A stretch of DNA of 64,000 bases from SZUA-442 sp963753185 (GTDB lineage: Bacteria; Actinomycetota; Acidimicrobiia; Spongiisociales; UBA5794): positions 1,488,001 to 1,552,000 of the forward strand of contig CAVWBO010000007.1 of the NCBI GenBank assembly GCA_963753185.1, read 5' to 3'. The notes below the pieces were generated by a model, which saw nothing but the letters and a program-made list of their open reading frames with translations, made no database searches and was not told the DNA's origin. A program made the translations under genes and the position numbers. Positions 53,718-61,388 of the stretch are shown piece after piece. Within the stretch, counting starts at the first letter, position 1. Every line of letters begins with the position of its first letter.

Positions 53718-54946
53718 TGGCGAACGTCTTCAGACTCCCCGATATCGGAGAGGGCCTCACCGAGGCCGAGATCGTCGAGTGGCTCGCCGCCGAGGGTGAG
53801 GCGGTGACGGCCGACCATCCACTCGTCGTCGTAGAGACCGACAAGACCCAGGCCGAGCTCCCCGCACCGATTTCGGGCACCCTGCTGCACCGTGGAGCGC
53901 GCGAGGGCGACATCCTCGCCGTTGGCTCGATCCTCGCCGTGATCGGTGAACCTGGCGAGGAGTGGGACGCAACCGCCAGTGGTCCAGGCGCCGGATCGAG
54001 TGACCATGTGCCCGCGCCGGAGGGTGGCGCTGCGGTGCCGGTGAAGAGCGCCAGGCCCCCGGCCCTGCCCGTCGTTCGTCGAGCGGCCAGGGACGCGGGC
54101 GTCGACATCGCAGCGATCGCCGGATCGGGACCCGACGGTAGGGTCACGCGGGCCGACCTCGCAGCGCACCTCGATCTTCACCGGAACCAGATGGTGGCGG
54201 TGGATCGACCCCCGCTCGTCGGCACACTCGACGAAGCTGCCGAGGACCTCACCTCGAATCCGTCGGTACCGAAGGACGGTCCGGGGTCGACCATCCGTCT
54301 GTCGCCGACCCGTAGGGCGATCGCCGCCAGGCTCTCCCGATCATGGAGCGAGATACCCCACGTCACGACGTTCGACTCCTTCGATGCCACAGCGCTCCTG
54401 GCGCTCCGAAGGGAGTTGTCGGCCACGTCGGGGAGGTCGATTCCCCTCGAGGCACTCATCATCTGGGCGGTCCTGCCCATCCTCACCGAGTACCCGGAAT
54501 TCAACGCCACCCTCACGGGTGACGAGTTGACCCTCCATTCCCGCCATGACATCGGCATCGCCGTCGACGGCGCCGACGGCCTTCTCATCGGCGTGGTCCA
54601 CGACGCCGATGGATCGACGATCACAGAACTGTCCCTGACGATCGATCGGCTCGTCTCGACCGCGAGGAATCGATCCCTCACACGGGAAGATGCCACCGGA
54701 GCCACGTTCACGATCTCCAACATCGGAGCTGTCGGAGGCGGCTACGGCACCCCGATCATCCCGCTCGGCACGACGGCGATCCTTTCCATCGGGCGGGCCG
54801 TCGACACGGTGGTGGCTCGAGGAGGAGAGATGCTGATCGCACCGATGGCTCCTCTGTCGCTGTCGTATGACCATCGTGTCATCGATGGCGCCCTCGGGAG
54901 GTCGTTCATGGCCCGTGTGGTCGATCGGCTGACCGATGCCTCGTAG
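53717..54946 (+). CDS. Dihydrolipoamide acyltransferase (E2)
   Basis: 409 aa. Lipoyl domain (1-77, lipoyl Lys43 in VVETDKTQAELPAPISGT), acidic/proline linker, peripheral subunit-binding domain (PVVRRAARDAGVDIAAIAGS to RVTRADLAAHL), and the catalytic core ending with SLSYDHRVIDGALG, containing the active-site DHRxxDG. Only one lipoyl domain. No E3 (lipoamide dehydrogenase) follows, so E3 must be encoded elsewhere. Confidence 0.94.
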   Translation: MANVFRLPDIGEGLTEAEIVEWLAAEGEAVTADHPLVVVETDKTQAELPAPISGTLLHRGAREGDILAVGSILAVIGEPGEEWDATASGPGAGSSDHVPAPEGGAAVPVKSARPPALPVVRRAARDAGVDIAAIAGSGPDGRVTRADLAAHLDLHRNQMVAVDRPPLVGTLDEAAEDLTSNPSVPKDGPGSTIRLSPTRRAIAARLSRSWSEIPHVTTFDSFDATALLALRRELSATSGRSIPLEALIIWAVLPILTEYPEFNATLTGDELTLHSRHDIGIAVDGADGLLIGVVHDADGSTITELSLTIDRLVSTARNRSLTREDATGATFTISNIGAVGGGYGTPIIPLGTTAILSIGRAVDTVVARGGEMLIAPMAPLSLSYDHRVIDGALGRSFMARVVDRLTDAS

Positions 54947-55097
54947 GAACCTGGGCCCGAGCCGTCCTGGCGGTGCAGGCGACCGTACCGTCGATTCCAC
55001 CACGCGTTACGCACGGTGACCAGGCAACCGCGAGCGGTGGTCGCAATGAGTCGTACGACCCATGGGACTGGATGGGAGCGTTCCGTAAGATCGTGCC

Positions 55098-55297
55098 ATG
55101 ATGGAACGGGTCAACACATTCACATACAGGCTTGCGGCACGGTGGCACGCGATCAGGGCGAATGACAACGGGGCCTCGATGGTCGAGTACGCGTTGCTCG
55201 TCGGACTCATCGCAGTCGTGGCGCGATCGTCGCTGTGACATTCCTCGGGACACAACTCAGCGCCGAGTACGACGATATCGCGAGCAGCATTCCCTGA
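55098..55297 (+). CDS. Flp/Fap-type pilin (1-bp frameshift)
   Basis: The N-terminal part reads RANDNGASMVEYALLVGLIA, the prepilin/Flp signature (processing before the hydrophobic VEYALLVG segment). The expected end AIVAVTFLGTQLSAEYDDIA plus SSIP stop is in the next frame; one missing base near 55221 restores a 66-aa pilin. No other Tad genes lie nearby, so assembly machinery must be elsewhere or the gene is orphan. Confidence 0.8.
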
Positions 55298-55350
55298 GTC
55301 GACTTCGCGTTCGATGCCACTTCACGCGAGCGTCGACCAGCCGAGTCTGT

Positions 55351-55578
55351 TCAGTCGAGGTCTTCTGCGACGTCTTCCAATGCGTCGCGGGCTCGTTCGA
55401 GGTCCTCGACCCGCACCATCACCCGCGCCCCGCCGCTGAGGGCGGTCAAGGATGGAATCACTCCTCCGGCGTCATCGCTGAGAACCTTCGCATCGATTCC
55501 CACCGACGCGAGGTGCGCGACGGCCAGGCTCGCAGCGAAGGCGGATCCGAACGACGCAGCTTCGACGATGTCATCCAT
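55351..55578 (-). CDS. DUF2007-like small protein
   Basis: 75 aa from ATG 55578. MDDIVEAASFGSAFAASLAV, GIDAKVLSDDAGG and ARVMVRVEDLERARDAL match the DUF2007 fold (putative signal-transducing protein with a ferredoxin-like beta-alpha-beta). Function unknown. Confidence 0.7.
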   Translation of the reverse strand: MDDIVEAASFGSAFAASLAVAHLASVGIDAKVLSDDAGGVIPSLTALSGGARVMVRVEDLERARDALEDVAEDLD

Positions 55579-55670
55579 GTCGTGGAGCGTACCCGGACCC
55601 GAGCGATCCGGCTCCACACTGGTCCCCATCCATGGGGGCGCTCGACGGTACCGTTCGGTCGAGGAGATCG

Positions 55671-56285
55671 ATGTCGAGCACCGCCATGTATGAAGTGATC
55701 GGGTACGCAGGGTCCATCCTGGTCGTCATATCGCTCTCCATGAGCTCGGTTGTCAAGCTCCGAGTCGTGAGCCTCGCAGGGTCATTCGTGTTCGGTGCCT
55801 ACGGGTTCCTCATCGGGTCCATCCCCATCGTGGTCACCAATATCGTGATCGCTGGCCTCAACGTGTGGCACCTCGCCAGGGAACTCAGAACGCTCGACGT
55901 TCTCGGGGTGGTCGTGGTCGACGCGGCCGACCCCTTCCTCGCCAGCTTCATGGACCACCACCACGGGGACATCGAGTCCCATGCGACCACCGACATCTCG
56001 CGTGCAGACGTCTACTTCGTCATGTTGCGCGACACGACACTCGCCGGGGCGTTCGGAGGTCGGAGAGTCGGAACGGACGAGCTCGAGATCGTCCTCGACT
56101 ACGTCGCCCCACCCTTCAGGGATCTCCGGTCCGGCGAATGCCTGTACGCGGACAATGGACGCCGATTCGCAGATCTGGGTTTCCGCACCCTGACCATGCG
56201 GGATCCCGATGCCAGACACCTCGACTATCTCGAGGCCATGGGCTTCGAGGAGCAGGAAGGTGTGTTCGTCAAGCATGTCGGATGA
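55671..56285 (+). CDS. Membrane-anchored protein with YgjV-like TM part and GNAT-like C-terminus
   Basis: 204 aa from ATG 55671, with GAGGAG just upstream. The first ~80 residues form three helices (YEVIGYAGSILVVISLSMSS, LAGSFVFGAYGFLIGSIPI) similar to YgjV-type inner-membrane proteins. The C-terminal part (about 90-204) ends with a GNAT-like motif YLEAMGFEEQEGVFVKHVG and has SRADVYFVMLRDTTLAGAF. It overlaps the GNAT gene by 11 bases. Function unknown. Confidence 0.6.
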   Translation: MSSTAMYEVIGYAGSILVVISLSMSSVVKLRVVSLAGSFVFGAYGFLIGSIPIVVTNIVIAGLNVWHLARELRTLDVLGVVVVDAADPFLASFMDHHHGDIESHATTDISRADVYFVMLRDTTLAGAFGGRRVGTDELEIVLDYVAPPFRDLRSGECLYADNGRRFADLGFRTLTMRDPDARHLDYLEAMGFEEQEGVFVKHVG

Positions 56286-56871
56286 CGACTCCCTCGTCCA
56301 CGACGCGGCACTGAGCCCGATGCGTCCTTCGGATCCGCCGACCGACTACCCGCGCGAACTCGAGCAGTGGACAGACCTCCCCGGTGGAGAACGGATCTTC
56401 ATCCGTCCCATCCTTCCGGAAGACGTCGCCCGGATAGCGAACGCGTTCGAACATGCGGACATCGACACGATCCGTCGCAGATTCTTCACCGCGGCACCTC
56501 CGACGGATCGCGCACACCTCGAATACCTCGCGCGTGTCGACTACGTGAAGAGGCTTGCGCTCGTCGCCATGGACTCCAACGGCGACTCCGTCGGAATCGG
56601 GCGGTACGAGACGACGGCTGACGGCAAAGCCGAGGTCGCGATCGTCGTCGCACCGACGTGGCGCAGGCTCGGAGTGGCGACAGCGCTCCTCCTTGCACTC
56701 GAGGCTCCTGCGATCTCCCACGGAATCGACGCCTTCCATGCGCTCTACCTGCCGGAGAACACGTCGGTCGAGAGACTGCTCGTCGGCCTTGGATACGGTG
56801 ATCGCCGCGTCATCGACGGCATCGCCGAGCTCGTCAAGCCACTGACCGATACGGGTACCATCGCCGAGTGA
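56275..56871 (+). CDS. GNAT family acetyltransferase
   Basis: 198 aa from ATG 56275. IRPILPEDVARIANAFEHAD, acetyl-CoA motif VAIVVAPTWRRLGVATALLL and YLPENTSVERLLVGLGYGDR define the GNAT fold; the pattern (FIRPI...RRFF) resembles the acetyltransferase domain fused to acyl-CoA synthetases (Pat-type protein acetyltransferases). The substrate is unknown. It overlaps the Nif3 gene by 4 bases. Confidence 0.85.
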   Translation: MSDDDSLVHDAALSPMRPSDPPTDYPRELEQWTDLPGGERIFIRPILPEDVARIANAFEHADIDTIRRRFFTAAPPTDRAHLEYLARVDYVKRLALVAMDSNGDSVGIGRYETTADGKAEVAIVVAPTWRRLGVATALLLALEAPAISHGIDAFHALYLPENTSVERLLVGLGYGDRRVIDGIAELVKPLTDTGTIAE

Positions 56872-57648
56872 TCGTCTCGTCCCTCGTCGCAGCCCTCGAC
56901 GACAGGTTCCCATTCCAGGGTGCGGCCTCGTGGGATCCGGTCGGTCTCCAGGTCGGGTCGGCGGATGCCGACGTCGGCCCCGTCGCGGTCTGTCACGAGG
57001 TGACCGAGCGCCTCGTCGATGCCGTCGTCGACGGGGACATCACCACGGTCGTCACCTACCACCCGCTGCTGTTCACCCCCACGGCGCGCATCGTCGCTGG
57101 GCCGACACCCGAGGGCCGAGTGCTGAGGCTGGCAGCGCGCGGCGTCTCCGTTGTCGTCATCCACACCGCGCTCGACACAGCGAGCCCCGGCACCGCGGAC
57201 TTTGCGATCGCGGATCTCGACTGGACGACGTCTGGCACCTTCGGTGCCGTCGAGGATGACGGCCTCCACATCGGGAGGGTCGCAACCCTCGATGACGAGA
57301 TGACGACCGGCGACCTCGCTGGTCTGCTTTCCGGACCGCATGGGCGTCGCAATTCGTGTGGCCGACGCAGGTCGACCGATCCGTTCGGTCGCCGTCCTCC
57401 CCGGCTCTGGTGCGAGCTTCCTCGAAGCTGCGGTGCTCCACGGCGATGCGATCATCACGGGGGATGTGTCCCATCACCGTGCCATCGCAGCGCGCGATGC
57501 GGGTCTGACCGTCCTCGACGTCGGGCATAGCGCCACAGAACGCGCCGGTGTGGGAGCGCTGTACGCTGCTGTACGCGAGGTGGTTCCCTCCGCGGTCCAC
57601 CTCGCCGACGATCCGACCCCCTGGGAGGCCATGACGTGGAACAGCTGA
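56868..57648 (+). CDS. Nif3-like dinuclear metal center protein (1-bp frameshift)
   Basis: GTG 56868 start. First half: WDPVGLQVGSADADVGPVAV, HPLLFTPTARI and HTALDTASPGTADFAIADL, the metal-binding Nif3 motifs. Homology continues in the next frame from DRMGVAIRVADAGRPIRSVA to GDVSHHRAIAARDAGLTVLD and SATERAGV. One extra base near 57331 explains the break. Second fragment 57340-57648. Family proteins bind two metal ions; a role in GTP cyclohydrolase-type or redox chemistry is unproven. Overlaps the next gene. Confidence 0.85.
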
Positions 57649-58346
57649 CGAGCCTCGCTGACCTGCTCGATCTGCACGACATCGACCTCCAGATCGACCG
57701 GTTGCTCGAAGAGCGCGGCTCCCTCGCCGAGCTGGCCCTGTACAAGGATGCACACGAACAAGTGCAGGAGCTCGAGGCAGCCCTGTCCGAGGCCAGGAGC
57801 CAGCTCAAGGCTGCGGAGCTCGGCCTCGATCGAACGAACGGTGAACTCGAGATCGCTGCCAACAAGGCAGCGTCCGAGCAGAACCGCCTGTACGCGGGAG
57901 GCATCTCCGCCCGCGACGCGGACTACCTCCGTCGGGAGGTCGACATGCTCTACGCACGGGTCAAGGGCCTCGAGGACGGTGTCCTCGAGTACATGGAGGC
58001 CAGGGAGGTCGCAGGGAAGACGGTCGACGAGCTCGAAGCCTCGCTGGCCGAGCTCGTCGCAGAGAAGGATCGCCTCGGTGCCGTCATCCAGGACCGATGG
58101 AGGCTCATCGACAAGGAACTCGCCGTCAAGGAGGGTCGCAAGGCCGCCGCGGCGGAGCTCGTCGACGAGTACCTGATGGAACTCTATGACGACCTCCGAG
58201 CGCGCCGAACAGGCCGCGTCGTGGCGCGGCTCACGGACGCGACCTGTGGTGCGTGTCACCTGAGGCTCTCCGCCGCAGAAGCGGCGAGGGTCGTCAGGGA
58301 CGACCCGCCAAGGTGCATCCATTGCCAGGCGATCCTGGTCATCTGA
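57636..58346 (+). CDS. Coiled-coil zinc-ribbon protein (C4-type)
   Basis: 236 aa from GTG 57636. A long coiled coil (about 5-190) followed by a C-terminal zinc ribbon with CGAC and CIHC pairs. This is the C4-type zinc-ribbon family that is commonly found directly after Nif3 in bacteria, as here. It may be involved in nucleic-acid binding or flagellar/secretion regulation in other phyla; here the role is unknown. Confidence 0.88.
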   Translation: MEQLTSLADLLDLHDIDLQIDRLLEERGSLAELALYKDAHEQVQELEAALSEARSQLKAAELGLDRTNGELEIAANKAASEQNRLYAGGISARDADYLRREVDMLYARVKGLEDGVLEYMEAREVAGKTVDELEASLAELVAEKDRLGAVIQDRWRLIDKELAVKEGRKAAAAELVDEYLMELYDDLRARRTGRVVARLTDATCGACHLRLSAAEAARVVRDDPPRCIHCQAILVI

Positions 58347-58349
58347 TCC

Positions 58350-58877
58350 GTGCTGTTCTGGCATGTCGGCGCCACGGTCGCGTTCATCCGATATGCGTTC
58401 CGGGATCCGAACATGGATCTCCGCTTCCTCGCCCTTGGAGCCGTGCTTCCTGACCTGATCGACCTTCCGATCGGTATCGCGATGTGGGACACCTACGGCA
58501 CTCCCAGGCTCGGTGCTCACTCCTTGCTCTTCGGTGCGATCGTGATGGTGGCCGTACTCTTGGCGACCAGACGGGGACCGCGTCGGAAGCAGTGGATGCT
58601 CCTCGCCGTCGGTGTCCTCATGCACATCCTGCTGGATGCGCTCTGGCGGCAGCCCGAGACGCTGTGGTGGCCCTTCCTCGGATCCAGCTTCGCCACGAGC
58701 GGTTTCGACTCGTACGCGGCTTACGTGCGCGACCTCCTGGCGAGCCCCACGATGTGGGCCGGAGAGCTCGTGGGTCTGGCGTATCTGGTGTGGCTGGGTC
58801 GTCGGTCGGGACTCGGGAGTCCCGACGCGCGCTCACGCCTGCTCTCGACAGGCGTGGTTTCAGCTCGGCTCGACTGA
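58350..58877 (+). CDS. YdjM-like membrane-bound metal-dependent hydrolase
   Basis: 175 aa from GTG 58350. His-rich membrane protein: HVGATVAFIRYAFRDPNMDL, GAVLPDLIDLPIG, GAHSLLFGAIVM and LMHILLDALWRQP follow the YdjM/DUF457 pattern of conserved H and D residues within helices. Four to five helices. The end overlaps the convergent TauE/SafE gene by 18 bases. Confidence 0.8.
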   Translation: MLFWHVGATVAFIRYAFRDPNMDLRFLALGAVLPDLIDLPIGIAMWDTYGTPRLGAHSLLFGAIVMVAVLLATRRGPRRKQWMLLAVGVLMHILLDALWRQPETLWWPFLGSSFATSGFDSYAAYVRDLLASPTMWAGELVGLAYLVWLGRRSGLGSPDARSRLLSTGVVSARLD

Positions 58878-59255
58878 TCGCCCCGGGCGGATGTTCCTCG
58901 CACGTAGGGCCATACGCACGGCGAGACCGGCGAGAACGAGGGCGAAGATTCGTCGCAGGAGCGCCTCGTCGACCAGATACGCGACCTGCGACCCGATGAG
59001 AGCACCGGCGATGCCAGCTGCGCCGGTGAACAGGGCGACCCTCCAGACGACCCGGTTGGCCCGCATGTGACCGATCGTTGCGATGATCGCCGTCGGGACG
59101 ATCACAGCAAGGGAGGTTCCCTGTGCATCGAGCTGCGAGAAGCCGAACACGGACACCAGCACGGGCACGAAGATGATCCCTCCGCCGATGCCGAGCGATG
59201 CGGCGAACATGCCGGCGACGAGGCCGAGAACGACGAGGCCGACGATCTCGATCAC
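58860..59255 (-). CDS. TauE/SafE family permease, half-size (second of pair)
   Basis: 131 aa from GTG 59255, about four helices. VAGMFAASLGIGGGIIFVPV carries the TauE/SafE glycine motif; IGSQVAYLVDEALLRRIFAL follows. Typical TauE/SafE proteins are 240-260 aa with eight helices in two related halves. Here each half is its own gene, overlapping by 4 bases, and the two would pair to form a full carrier of sulfite, sulfonates or other organic anions. Confidence 0.78.
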   Translation of the reverse strand: MIEIVGLVVLGLVAGMFAASLGIGGGIIFVPVLVSVFGFSQLDAQGTSLAVIVPTAIIATIGHMRANRVVWRVALFTGAAGIAGALIGSQVAYLVDEALLRRIFALVLAGLAVRMALRARNIRPGRSVEPS

Positions 59256-59608
59256 AGCGCCATCCGAATCGACGAGACCAGCATCACTACGGAGAAGACC
59301 CCTGCGAGCACGTGCTCGGGTACCCGTTCGAGGTAATGGGCACCGACCCATGCACCGATGCCAGAGCCTGCGAGGATCACGATCGCTGACGGCCAGTCGA
59401 CGGAGCCCTTCGTGCCGAACGCGATGAGCGCTGCGGCAGCGGACATGACGATGGTGGCCGAGGACGTCGCCGTGGCGCCGTACTGGTCCATCCTCAGGAT
59501 GAGCACGAGACCCGGCACCACGATCACCCCACCACCGATGCCGAGAAGTCCGGAGGCGAAGCCCGCGACGACGCCGATGAGAATCGCCTTCAGCCACGTG
59601 GGTCCCAT
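59252..59608 (-). CDS. TauE/SafE family permease, half-size (first of pair)
   Basis: 118 aa from ATG 59608; GTG 59617 would add three residues. Four helices with the same glycine motif, AGFASGLLGIGGGVIVVPGL, and the end HVLAGVFSVVMLVSS. Its stop overlaps the GTG of the second half (GTGA), so the two are certainly co-translated. Together they equal one eight-helix TauE/SafE protein. Confidence 0.78.
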   Translation of the reverse strand: MGPTWLKAILIGVVAGFASGLLGIGGGVIVVPGLVLILRMDQYGATATSSATIVMSAAAALIAFGTKGSVDWPSAIVILAGSGIGAWVGAHYLERVPEHVLAGVFSVVMLVSSIRMAL

Positions 59609-59661
59609 CCGACGCACGGTAGCGGTGCCCGGTTTGTGACCTCCGTCGGTACGCTTCCCGT

Positions 59662-60321
59662 GTGTTCCGCATGCTCACCCTTGTCGTCGCTCTCGCGACC
59701 ATCGCGCCCGCATGCTCGGGCGACGATGCCGATCCCGGTGGTCAGGACAGCCCTGAGCGTGCCGTCGTCGCATGGTTCGAAGCGATCGACGCGCGGGATC
59801 CCGCGGCGGCCGCTGACACCGTCCACAACGGTTCGTTGACGCTCATCCTTGCGATCGAGAATGACCTCGACGAGGCGACCACGGCGGACTACCTCGAGAC
59901 CGGGGTGCCGATCGGGGTCCATGCCGCGTACTGGTCCTCGTTCGCGGAAGGCTTCAGCCAATTCGCGTCGCGACCCGTGTCGACGCTCACCGTCGGCGAG
60001 AGCGAGCTCGTGGTGGGAGGAGGGCAGCAGTTCGCCCGAGTCCCGATCACGGGCGGACAAGGGGTGTCATCGGTCGTCTTCACCCGTCAGCACCCCGACG
60101 GGTCGTGGGAGGTCGACCTCGTCGCGACGCTCGCTGACGGGTTCTCGAGTCTGTTGGTCGACAGGTACGACAGGCTTGGCGCGAGCGAGGATGCAGCGGT
60201 CATTCGTGCCGCGTTCGTCGACATCGTCGCGCCGGCGATGTGGGCAGCGATCGCTGACGGGGCATTCGGAGAGGACTTCAACCGTATTGCCCTCACGCTG
60301 ATCGGCCAGATCGAGGCCTGA
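59662..60321 (+). CDS. Probable lipoprotein, unknown
   Basis: 219 aa from GTG 59662. Signal peptide and lipobox-like APAC (Cys18), then an acidic linker and a domain beginning PERAVVAWFEAIDARDPAAA, which resembles the NTF2/SnoaL-like pattern of small binding domains (about 30-215). Function unknown; an extracytoplasmic anchored protein. Confidence 0.6.
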   Translation: MFRMLTLVVALATIAPACSGDDADPGGQDSPERAVVAWFEAIDARDPAAAADTVHNGSLTLILAIENDLDEATTADYLETGVPIGVHAAYWSSFAEGFSQFASRPVSTLTVGESELVVGGGQQFARVPITGGQGVSSVVFTRQHPDGSWEVDLVATLADGFSSLLVDRYDRLGASEDAAVIRAAFVDIVAPAMWAAIADGAFGEDFNRIALTLIGQIEA

Positions 60322-60334
60322 GCGGCGTACGGCC

Positions 60335-61321
60335 TCAGCCCAGCGAACGGAGCTCCGGGAGCACCTCGGATCCGAGCATCGCGATCGTTGCGTCCTGATC
60401 CATCGACGTCGTCTGGATCGCAACGATGTCGGCGTGGACCTCGGTGATGAGCGGTGCGTACACCTCGACGTAGTCCGCAGCGGAGTCCACGCGGCTGTAG
60501 CGATCGAGGATCTCATTCCGTGGCATGGTGTCGGCGCGCATGCGCAGATCCATGGGGTCGACCGCCTCGAGTCGTCCCGGGGCGCGCAAGCCCCTCCACG
60601 CACCGAGCGTCGTCCACGCGTCCTGATCGTTCGACGCCCTGATCGTCCAGCGTGATGCCAACACGGTGGGCGCTGTTCGACCGGCCTCCGCGGCGGCGGA
60701 TCGAGCAGGTGTGATGACCCGCTCGATTGTTTCGGCAGGGTCCTTCACCGAGACGATGACCCCATCGGCCTTGGTTCCTGCGAGCACCGCAGACTTCGGT
60801 CCACCTGCCGCCATGAGGATCGCCAGGTCGTGGACCGGCGGGCTGTACAGCTTCGCACGATCCGTTGAGTAGTACGTCCCGTCGTAGGTGACCTTCTCCC
60901 CGTCGAGGAGTCGACGCATGATGTCGAGCGCCTCGCTCATCCGAGCGGCGCGCTCGGAGTAGTCAGGGAAGTGATAGCCGAGGGGGCCCTCATTGAGGTT
61001 CTCCCCGGTCCCGACGCCGAGGCTGAACCGACCGCTCGAGAGGCGATCCAGGGTCGCCGCGGCCTGAGCCACCACACCGGGGTGGAACCTCCACAGGGGG
61101 GTCGTCACGCCGGTGACGAACTCGACCCGCTCCGTGGCCTGGGCCATGGCGGCGATCGTCGCAAACGCGAATCCGGATGCCCCAAGGTCGTCGACCCACG
61201 GGTGGAAGTGTTCCGACACCTCCACCATGTCGAATCCCGCTTCCTCGGCGATCACTGCGTGGCGTACGAGCTCCTCCGGCTGGAACTGTTCGTGGCCGCA
61301 GAAGTAGGCGAATCTGGTCAT
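60335..61321 (-). CDS. LLM-class F420-dependent oxidoreductase
   Basis: 328 aa, luciferase-like monooxygenase TIM barrel. MVEVSEHFHPWVDD near the N-terminus, VEFVTGVTTPLWRFHPGVVA, SSGRFSLGVGTGENLNEGPL and DLAILMAAGGPKSAVLAG match the F420-dependent (TIGR03557-like / glucose-6-phosphate dehydrogenase-related) branch common in actinobacteria. The electron acceptor is probably coenzyme F420 rather than flavin, by family inference; the substrate is unknown. Confidence 0.88.
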   Translation of the reverse strand: MTRFAYFCGHEQFQPEELVRHAVIAEEAGFDMVEVSEHFHPWVDDLGASGFAFATIAAMAQATERVEFVTGVTTPLWRFHPGVVAQAAATLDRLSSGRFSLGVGTGENLNEGPLGYHFPDYSERAARMSEALDIMRRLLDGEKVTYDGTYYSTDRAKLYSPPVHDLAILMAAGGPKSAVLAGTKADGVIVSVKDPAETIERVITPARSAAAEAGRTAPTVLASRWTIRASNDQDAWTTLGAWRGLRAPGRLEAVDPMDLRMRADTMPRNEILDRYSRVDSAADYVEVYAPLITEVHADIVAIQTTSMDQDATIAMLGSEVLPELRSLG

Positions 61322-61388
61322 GGATGAACCTCGTCTCGGGGTCCGCCCAGCCTAGGTGGCCATTGGCTCGCAGGTGGCAGCACGTCGA

